Positions 37,027 to 46,623 of a stretch of 64,000 nucleotides of DNA are shown here, piece by piece. Under the pieces are notes generated by a model. The model saw only the letters and a list, made by a program, of their open reading frames with translations, had not been told where the DNA came from and ran no database searches. The stretch's first letter is position 1; each line of letters begins with the position of its first letter. The stretch is from contig NC_019678.1 of NCBI RefSeq assembly GCF_000316665.1, positions 8,634,464 through 8,698,463 on the forward strand. The letters run 5' to 3'. A program made the translations under genes and the position numbers. The stretch comes from Rivularia sp. PCC 7116. Lineage in GTDB: Bacteria > Cyanobacteriota > Cyanobacteriia > Cyanobacteriales > Nostocaceae.

Positions 37027-37502
37027 CTGTTTAATATCTCCAATAATATGGTTTAACCATCATCGAAAAGGCTGTAATTATGAATTCCGGTTCGGAACTA
37101 GAAGATAAAAGTAGTTCCATATTGGTTCACAATAGCCGTAATTGTTCTTTCACTTATTCTAGCGATATTAATGCAGCTCTCGTTTTTCTCAATTGCGATA
37201 CAAAAATGCTCGTTCACCCTTAGACTATCCGCCAGTTCTGCTCTTTCTGAGATTTCTTTATATAACCTTTTTTTTTGCGTCAACTTATTTAGTACTCCGA
37301 TACATTAGTTTTGCACTTAGAGCTAGTTTTATCGTCAGGGGATATAGCTGATGAATCAAAATCAAGGAGTTAAGCGAACAGCACCATCACAGTGGGTTTT
37401 TATTCTAAAATTGAAAAACTCGACATGTGTATATAAATATTTTTGGAATTCGGCTTTTCGGAAAGGGCAATGTAACGCCACTCTTTAAATACAGGAACAA
37501 GG
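37027..37502. other. Intergenic region
   Basis: About 475 bp between divergent genes. Open frames at 37098-37283 (minus, TTG start) and 37351-37488 (plus, 45 codons, GGGGA upstream) have no recognisable protein character. I treat the stretch as promoter DNA. Confidence 0.4.
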
Positions 37503-37586
37503 ATGATGATAAATTTTGGTCAAATTCTCTTTTTCCTGGAAATAAAAATTTCACAGAATGCTAAAAGTTACAAATCTACTCTATGA
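37503..37586 (+). CDS. Short upstream ORF overlapping the 37583 gene by ATGA
   Basis: A 27-codon frame starts ATGATG at 37503 just after AACAAGG. Its TGA stop overlaps the ATG of the next gene (ATGA at 37583-37586). The downstream gene has no Shine-Dalgarno of its own, so translation coupling through this leader peptide is plausible. The peptide is hydrophobic in the middle (FGQILFFLEIKI). It may be a chance frame. Confidence 0.35.
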   Translation: MMINFGQILFFLEIKISQNAKSYKSTL

Positions 37587-39217
37587 CAAGTTTAAGTCGC
37601 TCTACCATTCGTCGTTTGAAGAAATTACCTCAAATTCCTTCTGTATGGGAAGGCGATCGCCGTCCGTTTTCATCACCAACGACGGGTGAGGAAGATTCAC
37701 AATCACCAAGCGAATGCATTCTTTGGGTTGATGCTTCCGAAGGAATTGTACGAGGGATGGATGTTGTTAATCCTCAAGTCGGACCAGAAGCTGTCGTTCG
37801 TACTTTAATGCGAGCAATAGAAAGTCCCCACAGCCCAGCAAAACCCGCCCGTCCTCAGAAAATTGTAGTCCAAGATCGGGAGATTCAATTTTATTTACGC
37901 GGAGTATTGCAAGATATAGATATTGTTATAGATCGAATACCCGAATTACCGTTAATTGATGAATTGTTTCGCGGGTTTTCCGAAGTAATTGACAATCAAA
38001 TTCCAGATTTACCTCCACAATACGCAAATTTATTACGGAATAAAGCTTTTGCTATTTGGAAATTAGCACCTTGGGAATTTTTAGAAGAACAGCAGATCCT
38101 ATCAATAGAAATTAATAAATGGGACATTGGAACTCTATACGCTTCCGTGATGGGTATGCTAGGCATGGAGTATGGAGTTTTACTTTACCGTTCTGAAGAT
38201 TCTCTGAGATATTTCCGCGCTACTGTTTTAAAAGAAGACTCTTCGCAAGAATATTTAGAAGAAGCTTTTCTTAAGCAAGATTGTTTATTCTTGACTTTTG
38301 AGCGCGCTTCACAAGGTGATGCACAAGAAGATATATTTACCGATTTGGCAGATTATCCCCTATCGGAAATCAATCCAACTTTTGGTAATATCCATCCCCT
38401 TGAAGGAGTTCGTTCTATTTTGTACGAGGAAGAAGCTAAAGTTTCATTAGTAGCTTTAGAAGCTTTATATCGTTTTATTCGCGATCGTCATGTCCATTTA
38501 AGCAATGGCTTGTTTCCGTCTTTAAGTCATCGCTATCGTATATCTTTGCCATCTTCTTTAAATTCAACTACCAAATCGCTATCGGTGACTGTAGCGACTC
38601 AAACACAGTTAGCTTCGGAATTGGAAGAAATGTCAAATTTTGAAGATGAAGATGAGGACACAGCTTTAAATCCAACCTATACTAGTCTTTCTCTAAGAGA
38701 TGATTTAATACCGCAAGAATCGTTTTTAAGCTTGGGGATGATTTCTTGGGAAATGTTGGAATATTTAGAAGAAACCTCCAAATATCACAAAGTTGCAGAA
38801 ATCGCACAAGTAGGTGAAGGTTTACCAGTAATTTTGGTTCAAACCTCTCGCCCAAAAGCGAAAATTATCATTGAATCTATTCAAAAAGACGGCGGGCTTA
38901 GTGGAATTTGTTTTAATCCCGGTACCAATCCTTTCGATGGTACATATTACGACTTAGGATTACTACAAACACGAAATCAAGAATTATTCCTTTTTGGTGA
39001 ATTTGAAAATGACGATCCAGATCATGTAGAAGCGAGACAGAAGTGGAATCAGCGCTGCAAAAATACTAAGGGATATTGCGGTTTGATTATTGCTAGAGGA
39101 TTAACTGGAGCTTCTCGTGGGAATCCCCAACTACGAGACATGATGGCTTTATTTGAAGCACGTTATCTATCACCAAAGGAATTAGGTGTCGGTACTCTTC
39201 AACTGATGCCTCAATAA
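37583..39217 (+). CDS. Conserved cyanobacterial protein, possibly DUF6930 type
   Basis: A 544-residue soluble protein. The N-terminal third has ILWVDASEGIVRGMDVVNPQVG (about residues 47-68) and a conserved block around PARPQKIVVQDREIQFYLRGVLQ (about 92-114). A middle region (about 170-290) is mixed alpha/beta with MGMLGMEYGVLLYRS, and a C-terminal region includes PVILVQTSRPKAKIIIESIQ. I recall such proteins annotated as DUF6930 in cyanobacteria, but am not certain. No signal, span or catalytic motif. The promoter region is separate from the divergent Fe-S carrier gene. Function unknown. Confidence 0.7.
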   Translation: MTSLSRSTIRRLKKLPQIPSVWEGDRRPFSSPTTGEEDSQSPSECILWVDASEGIVRGMDVVNPQVGPEAVVRTLMRAIESPHSPAKPARPQKIVVQDREIQFYLRGVLQDIDIVIDRIPELPLIDELFRGFSEVIDNQIPDLPPQYANLLRNKAFAIWKLAPWEFLEEQQILSIEINKWDIGTLYASVMGMLGMEYGVLLYRSEDSLRYFRATVLKEDSSQEYLEEAFLKQDCLFLTFERASQGDAQEDIFTDLADYPLSEINPTFGNIHPLEGVRSILYEEEAKVSLVALEALYRFIRDRHVHLSNGLFPSLSHRYRISLPSSLNSTTKSLSVTVATQTQLASELEEMSNFEDEDEDTALNPTYTSLSLRDDLIPQESFLSLGMISWEMLEYLEETSKYHKVAEIAQVGEGLPVILVQTSRPKAKIIIESIQKDGGLSGICFNPGTNPFDGTYYDLGLLQTRNQELFLFGEFENDDPDHVEARQKWNQRCKNTKGYCGLIIARGLTGASRGNPQLRDMMALFEARYLSPKELGVGTLQLMPQ

Positions 39218-39868
39218 TAAATAATTCTTTTGGGTTTTAATTTAAACTCAACGCGATTAAAATATCTGCTTAGATTATTGAAGAATGTTTTTATACCAGT
39301 GGTTTTAACATTCAATCATTAGTTTGTCGCTATCCGGCAATTAAAATGCTGTATGAAATAATGTATTTGAAATTGAGTGATGACTGATTCGCTAGTAACC
39401 TGAGTGGGGTGAAACAGTCTGTATTTTAAATATTGCTATTAGTATATGGCAGTTAATTAAATTGTATTTAGAAAAATAATTTTAGTTACGAACTTTAATA
39501 CCGTATCAACCTCTTTCTAAATATAGGGAGAGGTCTTTTAGTTATATTCATGCAAGATTGAAATATAATTTTATGCTTATAAATGTTCAGTAATTTTAAA
39601 ATATACTATATCTTTAAAGTTGATATTAATGAACAAATGTATGCTAATTACATATATTATCTGATTGTAATTTGACGTTATTTTTTTTTTGAATGAAGTC
39701 TTTACAGAACACATGTAATGGCTTTATAAAGATAAAAAACATCAAAAAAAATTGATATTCAATAAAGATTAAGTGAAGAGAAAATTTATTTAAAAAAAAT
39801 AGATATACAATCGAGAAATCAGTAACTTGATAGTTTTATAGAAAATATGTTTATAAATTGTTATTCAT
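39218..39868. other. AT-rich intergenic region with a weak terminator-like hairpin
   Basis: About 650 bp without a gene. A hairpin (ACCTCT / AGAGGT, extended by G-T pairs, 39509-39534) is followed by CTTTTAGTT and could terminate the upstream transcript, although it lies nearly 300 bp past the stop codon. Confidence 0.4.
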
Positions 39869-41050
39869 ATGTACGAATACTTAGGGAATAATTCAAGCGT
39901 TTATAAAAAGCAAATAAACAATGCCAGTGTTGAATCTTTAGGAGTGCAGTGGGCAAAAAAATATTTGCAAAATCTTGACGCTGATTCTGTGGCTTTTGGC
40001 TATAGTAAACCTGCTGAGTGCCAGAATTTGAAAGTAGTTACTTCCCCAGATCGGCGAGAAATAACAGCGCAAAAGCTTAAATCATCCATGCGAAATGTTA
40101 GTTTGCAAGCTTGGAACAAAACTGAGAAATTGCTATCTAAACAGCTAAAAAGACATCGTATCAAAACAGAGTTGATCGATCCGTGGGAAATTACAAGAGA
40201 TTCTTGCAAAATTTACGAAAAATCCTTGGATGTTTACATGCGCGCAGCACCAGGCGAACCATCTATGGTAAGTGAATTAGCCTCTAAAGAAGAATCACGA
40301 GCTTCGCCTGAAGATCCAATATATGCCCAACGGCTTGCTCCCAATCAATTAACAAAAGCTATTAGTTCTTCCCTTGGAGACTTAAGACAAAAATACACGC
40401 AAAAAGATCCTAGAGTAATTGGCTTTGTAAGTATGCAGTTTCATTACACCGGTCAAATGCTTTTACATTTACTTTCTGGCATTGAACAAAGCATACTTAG
40501 CACTTACTTCAAAGTTGTTGACGATCATTTATATATGCCGTTGCAACGTGCTTACATGGCAGCAGCAAAACTTGATTCCGATTCCGTGGCTTTAAGTGCT
40601 GTAAGAAATCTATTACCAATTAGTACTCATATTGCCAAGAGAATTACTAGAAAAGTAATTGAGCTATATCCAGCTTATCGCTCTTATTCTGGCAAATTAA
40701 ATAACCACAAAGTTATTATTTCTAGTCTCTGGGACGTGGAAATGTTTCAGGTGTACTTGTGGGTATGTGTTCTAGAAGGAAATATAGCTGCTATTGCACA
40801 TGAATTATTTCCTTTATGTGTAATGCTTTATCCAACTCTAAAAATAAGTTGGGAAATAATTAGCCAAATGCTGCATCTATTAGGACAGGAAATTAGCGAA
40901 CGCCTCAATACCGAACAAGCTAATACTTTGATGCCATATTTTCAGGTACTTTGGCATATGTTTTCTCCGGAAGTATTTGGCGAAAATATTTGCAAGATAG
41001 AATTAAATACTTATGACGAGATAAAAACTTGTAAACCGTTATTTGCTTAA
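39869..41050 (+). CDS. Protein of unknown function, helical
   Basis: A 393-residue protein that I do not recognise. The first 150 residues are polar and basic, with RDSCKIYEKSLDVYMRAAPG. The rest is strongly helical, with QFHYTGQMLLHLLSGIEQSI, MPLQRAYMAAAKLDSDSVAL and a Leu/Ile-rich segment near residues 293-345 that is amphipathic rather than clearly membrane-spanning. No signal peptide. The gene is flanked by long AT-rich gaps and has no obvious operon partner. The 56-codon ribbon-helix-helix gene lies 300 bp downstream on the same strand. Confidence 0.6.
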   Translation: MYEYLGNNSSVYKKQINNASVESLGVQWAKKYLQNLDADSVAFGYSKPAECQNLKVVTSPDRREITAQKLKSSMRNVSLQAWNKTEKLLSKQLKRHRIKTELIDPWEITRDSCKIYEKSLDVYMRAAPGEPSMVSELASKEESRASPEDPIYAQRLAPNQLTKAISSSLGDLRQKYTQKDPRVIGFVSMQFHYTGQMLLHLLSGIEQSILSTYFKVVDDHLYMPLQRAYMAAAKLDSDSVALSAVRNLLPISTHIAKRITRKVIELYPAYRSYSGKLNNHKVIISSLWDVEMFQVYLWVCVLEGNIAAIAHELFPLCVMLYPTLKISWEIISQMLHLLGQEISERLNTEQANTLMPYFQVLWHMFSPEVFGENICKIELNTYDEIKTCKPLFA

Positions 41051-41348
41051 CAGTAAATCTCTCTCATAAATTTATACAATTTATTTCTATCACCTGGTTG
41101 TAAGATAACTTTTTAAGTTAATCTTCTGTAGGCAATCAATCTACCTTCAAATGAACTAACCTTCCTTAATTGATAAATAATGGTATCGACCCAACCGTTG
41201 CTTTCACTAATATTGTGAGGAAACTAAACTTTACTTTTTGTATTAATACAAATCTTGTTTACTTCTAGCAACTTTGATAGGATTGTCGCTCTCATTATTT
41301 ATTTTGATTCCTTTCATGATGTCAATATACAGCAGATAACACTACACA

Positions 41349-41519
41349 ATGACCAATAAGAAATGGGCTGTAAAACGTATAACAGTCAATCTCGCAGCAC
41401 AAGAAGCGGACAAACTGGAAAAATATTGCCAGCAAACTGGCAGACCTGCTACAGATGTAATTCGAGAATTAATCCGAGGTTTGTCTATATCGGGAGAAAA
41501 TAAAGATGTAGCAGGTTAA
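41349..41519 (+). CDS. Small ribbon-helix-helix (CopG-like) protein
   Basis: A 56-residue protein read from ATG 41349 to TAA 41517-41519. The pattern VKRITVNLAAQEADKLEKY followed by TGRPATDVIRELIRGL is a ribbon-helix-helix: one DNA-contact strand (RITVNL), helix, turn (GRPATD) and second helix. RHH proteins are dimeric repressors or antitoxins. There is no toxin-like gene next to it: crtQ follows 160 bp downstream. No good ribosome site is seen. The target could be its own promoter; this is inference. Confidence 0.7.
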   Translation: MTNKKWAVKRITVNLAAQEADKLEKYCQQTGRPATDVIRELIRGLSISGENKDVAG

Positions 41520-41680
41520 AGCTAGTGGGCAAAAGCAAATTTTATTCTTCTTGAACGGTTGAAGATGATCGAAATGTAGAGCTTTCAATCTGTATGTTCT
41601 ACATTATTATTTTATGCATGGCAAATTCTGACACCAACTCAGTTACAATCGTTTAAAGATGCTCAATCAAAAAAAACGGA

Positions 41681-43141
41681 ATGCGAGTTGCAATCGTAGG
41701 TGCGGGACTAGCCGGTTTATCATGTGCTGTAGATTTAGCAGATGCCGGTTGTGAAATCCAAATTTTCGAGTCTCGCCCATTTATCGGTGGGAAAGTAGGT
41801 AGTTGGATTGATAGTGATGGCAATCACCTGGAAATGGGATTGCATGTATTTTTCGGGTGCTACTATCAATTGTTTGATTTGATGAAAAAAGTGGGTGCAT
41901 TTAAACACTTACGTTCAAAAGAACATATCCATAACTTTATCAATGAAGGTGGGCGAACCGGCGCTTTAGATTTTCGCTTCCTCACTGGCGCTCCCTTCAA
42001 TGGATTAAAAGCTTTTTTTACCACTTCTCAATTGTCATTTCAGGACAAGCTGCAAAATTCTCTGGCATTAGGAACAAGCCCGGTTGTAAGAGGCTTGGTT
42101 GACTTTGAAGGTGCCATGAGAACTATTCGTGACTTAGATAAAGTAAGCTTTGCAGATTGGTTCCGCAGTCACGGTGGAAACAATGGAAGTATCGAACGGA
42201 TGTGGAATCCTATCGCTTATGCTTTAGGTTTTATCGATTGCGAAAATATGTCAGCTCGCTGCATGTTGACTATATTTCAGCTATTCGCAGCCAGAACTGA
42301 AGCTTCAAAACTGCGGATGCTTGAAGGTTCTCCTCAAGAGTACTTGCACAAACCAATTGTGAATTATCTAGAAGAGAGGGGAACCAAAATTCATACTCGC
42401 CGCCAAGTACGAAAAATCAATTTTAGCGAACAAGCGGGTGTAGCCCAGGTAGATGGATTAGTTGTTGCAAATGGCGATACTGAAGAACATATCACCGCCG
42501 ATGCTTACATTGGTGCTTGTGACGTACCTGGAATTACTCGTTTAATTCCTTCAGAATGGCGTAAATGGTCAGAATTTGACAACATTTACAAATTGGATGC
42601 CGTACCCGTCGCCACAGTGCAATTGCGCTTCGATGGCTGGGTTACAGAAATGCAGGACGCTCAAAAACGCAAGCAGCTCGAAGAAGCTGTGGGAATAGAT
42701 AATTTGCTGTATACCCCCGATGCTGACTTTTCTTGCTTTGCTGATTTAGCTTTAACCAGCCCATCTGATTATTATCGAGAAGGAAGTGGCTCTTTAATGC
42801 AACTGGTATTAACGCCGGGAGACCCCTTTATTAAGAAAAGTAATGAAGATATAGCGAAACACGTCTTAGCTCAAGTACACAAGCTATTTCCTTCCTCCCG
42901 AGAATTAAATATGACTTGGTACAGTGTCGTAAAGTTGGCTCAGTCTTTGTACCGAGAAGCACCAGGAATGGATGTCTATCGTCCTCCGCAAAAAACTCCT
43001 ATAGAAAACTTCTTTCTGGCGGGTAGCTATACTCAACAAGATTATATCGATAGTATGGAAGGAGCGACTATTTCGGGCAGGCGTGCAGCAAAGGTTGTTT
43101 TGGAGAACATGAAAACCAATCGTAGCGCAGTTGTTCTTTAG
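41681..43141 (+). CDS. crtQ: Zeta-carotene desaturase (plant-type)
   Basis: FAD-dependent desaturase that converts zeta-carotene through neurosporene to lycopene, membrane-associated in cyanobacteria. The 486-residue protein begins with the dinucleotide-binding [21 protein letters not shown] and has the [13 protein letters not shown] motif. [16 protein letters not shown] and the C-terminal [19 protein letters not shown] flavin motif are characteristic of ZDS, distinguishing it from phytoene desaturase. Length and motifs match the CrtQ/ZDS family. It is followed 60 bp later by a START-like gene on the same strand, a pairing common in cyanobacteria. Confidence 0.95.
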   Translation: MRVAIVGAGLAGLSCAVDLADAGCEIQIFESRPFIGGKVGSWIDSDGNHLEMGLHVFFGCYYQLFDLMKKVGAFKHLRSKEHIHNFINEGGRTGALDFRFLTGAPFNGLKAFFTTSQLSFQDKLQNSLALGTSPVVRGLVDFEGAMRTIRDLDKVSFADWFRSHGGNNGSIERMWNPIAYALGFIDCENMSARCMLTIFQLFAARTEASKLRMLEGSPQEYLHKPIVNYLEERGTKIHTRRQVRKINFSEQAGVAQVDGLVVANGDTEEHITADAYIGACDVPGITRLIPSEWRKWSEFDNIYKLDAVPVATVQLRFDGWVTEMQDAQKRKQLEEAVGIDNLLYTPDADFSCFADLALTSPSDYYREGSGSLMQLVLTPGDPFIKKSNEDIAKHVLAQVHKLFPSSRELNMTWYSVVKLAQSLYREAPGMDVYRPPQKTPIENFFLAGSYTQQDYIDSMEGATISGRRAAKVVLENMKTNRSAVVL

Positions 43142-43200
43142 AAAGTTATTAATAAATGCCTTCAAGAGTTCCAAATCAAAAATTAGGATAATAATAAGGA

Positions 43201-43650
43201 ATGGCTAACTGGTTGGAGCATACCGTACAAGTAGAGGTAGAAGCTCCTATAGATAGAGTATGGGGTATGTGGTCGGATTTAGAGCAGATGCCTCGCTGGA
43301 TGAAATGGATTGATTCAGTCAAAATTCTTGAAGACAATCCGGAATTATCGCTGTGGAAATTGGATACTGGTGGATTTAATTTTAGCTGGCGATCGCGCAT
43401 TGTAAAAGTGATTCCCAATCAGATCATCCAGTGGGAATCAGTTGATGGTTTGCCTAATAGAGGCGCAATTAGATTTTACGACCGTCACAATAGTAGTATT
43501 GTCAAACTAACCGTTGGTTATGCTATACCGGGTATTATTGGCAAAATCATGGATAATCTATTTCTTGGACGGGTTGTAGAAACTACATTGCAAGAAAATT
43601 TGGAAAGGTTTAAGGAATACGCCCAAACTGGGATTAGTCCGCTCGAATAG
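43201..43650 (+). CDS. SRPBCC (START-like) family protein, linked to crtQ
   Basis: A 149-residue protein of the SRPBCC/polyketide-cyclase-like fold. It begins LEHTVQVEVEAPIDRVWGMWSDLEQMPRWMKWIDSV, the typical first strand and helix that open the hydrophobic pocket. A C-terminal long helix (residues about 120-142) closes it. Such proteins bind hydrophobic ligands. Being 60 bp after crtQ with an AATAAGGA ribosome site, it is probably in one operon; a role in carotenoid handling is inferred from position only. Confidence 0.85.
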   Translation: MANWLEHTVQVEVEAPIDRVWGMWSDLEQMPRWMKWIDSVKILEDNPELSLWKLDTGGFNFSWRSRIVKVIPNQIIQWESVDGLPNRGAIRFYDRHNSSIVKLTVGYAIPGIIGKIMDNLFLGRVVETTLQENLERFKEYAQTGISPLE

Positions 43651-43707
43651 CTAAAAGGCTTTTCGTAAAGAAAAAGTAAACGGGCGTAGCAGCTTAATTG
43701 AGGTTAT

Positions 43708-43947
43708 TTACCAAGTAGGATCGGTAAATATATTAATTGTTAATTCTTCTTTACCTGCTGGAACAGAACTGATGCAAGCGCGGATAATATCTCCATCTTT
43801 AACCTCAACCGTACAAGCATGACAAGAACCCATTAAACAACCCGTAGGAATCAATACCCCTGCTCTATCGGCGACATCAAGTAAAGGTTCTCCGGCTTGG
43901 GCATCAACCGTAACATCATCCGGCAAAAAGTGGACTTTAACGCTCAT
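43708..43947 (-). CDS. [2Fe-2S] ferredoxin, plant-type
   Basis: A 79-residue soluble electron carrier with the Fe-S ligands C37, C42, C45 in GCLMGSCHACTVEV and C58 in IRACISSVP. The spacing C-x4-C-x2-C-x12-C differs from the longer distance of the main photosynthetic PetF, and the chain is shorter. It is therefore one of the minor cyanobacterial ferredoxins, with unknown partner. It lies between the crtQ pair (convergent) and cobQ (same strand, 77 bp upstream), and may share a transcript with cobQ. Confidence 0.92.
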   Translation of the reverse strand: MSVKVHFLPDDVTVDAQAGEPLLDVADRAGVLIPTGCLMGSCHACTVEVKDGDIIRACISSVPAGKEELTINIFTDPTW

Positions 43948-44024
43948 GTTCAGAGATTAATGAAACTATGACAAAGTAGTTAGCAGTTAGTTTGATGGAC
44001 TAACAACTAACCACCAACCATTAA

Positions 44025-45503
44025 CTACGATAACAAAACGCTTAAGTCTAAATAGCGTTCTACATTTACTGCCAAAGAATCTAATAATTTTTCCCTTTGC
44101 TCGCGGTAGTTAGGAACACCAGTAGGTAGAGATTTTAAACCGCGCTGCTGCCGCAAACGATTTAGCCAAGCGCGTCGCCAAGGACCGTTGTCAAACATAC
44201 CATGAAGATAAGTACCCCACACTGATTGACACTTATCTACCAAACCCAAATTAATGTCGTCAAATAAAGGCTCGAAACCTTGAGCAGCAGGACCTTGAGT
44301 TTCAATTCGCGAACGTCCTTGGTGAATTTCAAACCCATGAACCGGCAAGCCAGTTTGAGGAAAATTAGAAGTAACTTGCCGCTGTCTGGCGATTTTCTGC
44401 CCGGTGATTACGCTTTTTACAGGTAGTAATCCCAAGCCTCCAAATCTACCGGCTTGTCCTTCTATCCCTTCTGGATCGGCTATCATCTGACCCAAAATTT
44501 GAAAACCACCACAGATTCCGAGTACGGTACCACCGGCTGCGGCATAATTTTGGATTTGTTCGGCCATTCCCGTTCTTTGCAGCATTAATAAGTCAGGTAT
44601 AGTAGTTTTAGTCCCTGGAAGAATTACTGCATCCGGATGTCCTAGCTCGTGCTTTGGACTCAAGTATTTGACGCCAACGCTGGGTTCTGACTCTAATGGG
44701 TCAAAATCGGTAAAATTAGCGATTCTTGGTAGTTTAACTACCGAAATATTTAGTTCACCGTTAAATTTACGAGGTTTTCTTTCCAATAAATCCAGCGAGT
44801 CTTCGGCGGGGAATACTTGTTCTAAGTAAGGGATAACTCCTACTACTGGAATACCCGTCTTTTCTTCAAGCCATTTAATTCCTGGTTCTAATATCGAACG
44901 CTGCCCCCGGAATTTATTAATTACGATACCTTTGATTAAAGCTCTTTCTTCTGGTTCCAATAATTCCAAAGTACCGACAACGTGAGCAAAAGCTCCACCT
45001 CGTTCGATGTCAACAACTAATAGAGTCATAGCGTTTAAATGCTTGGCAACTCGCATATTAGTTAAATCGCGGTGCTTAAGATTTATTTCCGCTGGACTTC
45101 CGGCTCCTTCGCAAACTAATAAATCAAATTCCGTTCCTAGATTATGTAGGGATTCCTCAATGGCTCTCCATCCCAAGTCAAAATATTGCTCGTAATAATC
45201 TGTAGCGCTGACTTTTCCTACAGCTTTGCCCTTGATAATTACTTGGGAAGTCATATCTCCTTGGGGCTTGAGTAAAACTGGATTCATTTCGATCCAAGGA
45301 ACTACTCCAGCAGCCCAAGCTTGTACCGCTTGTGCATAGCCAATTTCTCCTCCATTGGCTGTAACATAAGCATTGTTAGCCATATTTTGACCTTTAAAGG
45401 GAGCCACTCGCCAACCACGTCGTGATAATATACGACATATTGCAGCGCATAAGAGTGATTTCCCTGCGTGGGATGTTGTCCCCACTACCATAATTGATTT
45501 CAT
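44025..45503 (-). CDS. cobQ: Cobyric acid synthase
   Basis: Glutamine-dependent amidation of adenosyl-cobyrinic acid a,c-diamide at four carboxylates to cobyric acid. The 492-residue protein shows a P-loop-like ATP site (GTTSHAGKSLL, residues 8-18), GQNMANNAYVT (38-48) and INKFRGQ. The C-terminal glutaminase domain has C331 in GICGGFQILG and the catalytic His in VWGTYLHGMFD. The full length and both domains are present. No B12 riboswitch is visible upstream, and no other cob genes adjoin. Confidence 0.97.
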   Translation of the reverse strand: MKSIMVVGTTSHAGKSLLCAAICRILSRRGWRVAPFKGQNMANNAYVTANGGEIGYAQAVQAWAAGVVPWIEMNPVLLKPQGDMTSQVIIKGKAVGKVSATDYYEQYFDLGWRAIEESLHNLGTEFDLLVCEGAGSPAEINLKHRDLTNMRVAKHLNAMTLLVVDIERGGAFAHVVGTLELLEPEERALIKGIVINKFRGQRSILEPGIKWLEEKTGIPVVGVIPYLEQVFPAEDSLDLLERKPRKFNGELNISVVKLPRIANFTDFDPLESEPSVGVKYLSPKHELGHPDAVILPGTKTTIPDLLMLQRTGMAEQIQNYAAAGGTVLGICGGFQILGQMIADPEGIEGQAGRFGGLGLLPVKSVITGQKIARQRQVTSNFPQTGLPVHGFEIHQGRSRIETQGPAAQGFEPLFDDINLGLVDKCQSVWGTYLHGMFDNGPWRRAWLNRLRQQRGLKSLPTGVPNYREQREKLLDSLAVNVERYLDLSVLLS

Positions 45504-45734
45504 AGTTAGCTATTATTTTTGTTTATCGGACTTATTGAGTTAAAGTATGAAGCCAGGGAAAAAATGGCATTAATGACTAAAGGGTTAGTTACACTTAGTC
45601 TTCGCCATTAAATCCCGTTCAAAATGAAGATGAATTTATATTCGGACTTATATACACTTCATAAAGGGAGTAGAGGCTTCAGTAATTATTGTTCCCTTAT
45701 CAACCTCACTCCTAACTTTTACTTACCTAATTAA

Positions 45735-46139
45735 TTAAAAAGGTAATCTAAATATACGTATTAATGCATTCAGCAGGCGATCGCCAATTGTTGGAACACC
45801 CCAAGATTGGAATGATGCATCTTCTACGAGTTGACGACCTAAAGGAGTTAAGCGAAAACTATCTGTAATTCCTTGTCCATCGACTTCACGCCGTAGTAAA
45901 CCAACTTCAATCAACCATAACAAAGCATTATCAGCCGCCAACTCCGATAAAGAACGTTTAGTGTAGTTATTTTTCAGACCATTTAACCCAGAAATTTCAC
46001 TCATAGCTACACGCTCTGAAAGCATTTGTTCAAACAAGCTTAACTTAAAAGGTGAACATCTTAACGCCCGGATAGCTCGTTTTTGGGTGAAATCAGTATA
46101 AGCAAATTTCTTTTGAGTTTGTGAATCTACAGCACGCAT
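45735..46139 (-). CDS. Npun_F0494-type conserved protein
   Basis: The 134-residue protein resembles the Npun_F0494 family of cyanobacterial proteins. It has FTQKRAIRALRCSPFKLSLFEQML near the N-terminus and a winged-helix-like middle: ELAADNALLWLIEVGLLRRE, then TDSFRLTPLGRQLVE. The pattern is that of a small helix-turn-helix with wing, so DNA binding is possible but unproven. It ends with LLNALIRIFRLPF. No operon partner is visible; cobQ lies 230 bp downstream. Confidence 0.78.
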   Translation of the reverse strand: MRAVDSQTQKKFAYTDFTQKRAIRALRCSPFKLSLFEQMLSERVAMSEISGLNGLKNNYTKRSLSELAADNALLWLIEVGLLRREVDGQGITDSFRLTPLGRQLVEDASFQSWGVPTIGDRLLNALIRIFRLPF

Positions 46140-46623
46140 TTTAGCTATATTGGCATAATTTTTACTTACTATATTAATAGTAATGTTTTTTTTATTTACT
46201 AAACTTTTTATCTTACAGGATTAAGAATACAGGGTAGGGAGATATCCGGAGGAAGGAACATGCACATTGTCGCAAGTGGTGTAGGTGTTGTTCTCCTGGC
46301 AAGGAGATTAATTCTCACAAATTAACTTGATTGTAAATGTAATATTTAGTAATATTTGCCTATCAAATTTACAATTATGTTACTAACTCTGTTGTAAAAC
46401 AACTGCAATGTATTTCTTGCGGAAACGAAGAAAGGTTTAAAAACTTCACTTCTCTTGTAGAAAATGATAGGTTCTGGTTAGGGAATAGGGAAGAGGAAGG
46501 CATTAAGTTTAAGTGTAAATTTAAAGCATTTAAATGTTTTCGAGAGATATCTATCCCTTTGATATGATGAATAAACAATAAACTAAGATAATAGATATAC
46601 AGCATTTTTGCCGATTAAGTGCT
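46140..46623. other. Intergenic region with a short peptide ORF
   Basis: About 480 bp between the Npun_F0494-type gene and the end of the polysaccharide locus. The only notable content is the 21-codon frame at 46260-46325 with a strong ribosome site (listed separately). A minus-strand frame at 46375-46605 has random composition. Confidence 0.45.
46260..46325 (+). CDS. Candidate 21-residue hydrophobic peptide
   Basis: ATG 46260 is preceded by GGAGGAAGGAAC, one of the best Shine-Dalgarno sites in the window. The 21-residue product is hydrophobic and Val-rich with two Arg (ASGVGVVLLARRLI). It does not match the photosystem or cytochrome b6f small subunits I know. It could be a leader peptide, a small membrane peptide or an accident. 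Evidence is limited to the ribosome site. Confidence 0.3.
   Translation: MHIVASGVGVVLLARRLILTN

Noticed and set aside
37098..37283. 61-codon minus-strand frame upstream of the Fe-S carrier gene
   Set aside because: TTG start, no ribosome site, no recognisable features; likely promoter DNA.
37351..37488. 45-codon plus frame with GGGGA upstream
   Set aside because: Random-looking composition; insufficient support.
41349..43650. Toxin-antitoxin module with the RHH protein
   Set aside because: The neighbour is crtQ; no toxin-like gene is present.
45504..45734. Possible B12 riboswitch upstream of cobQ
   Set aside because: No B12-box-like sequence or conserved core seen.
46375..46605. 76-codon minus frame downstream of the polysaccharide genes
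   Set aside because: Low-complexity, no start context or family pattern.
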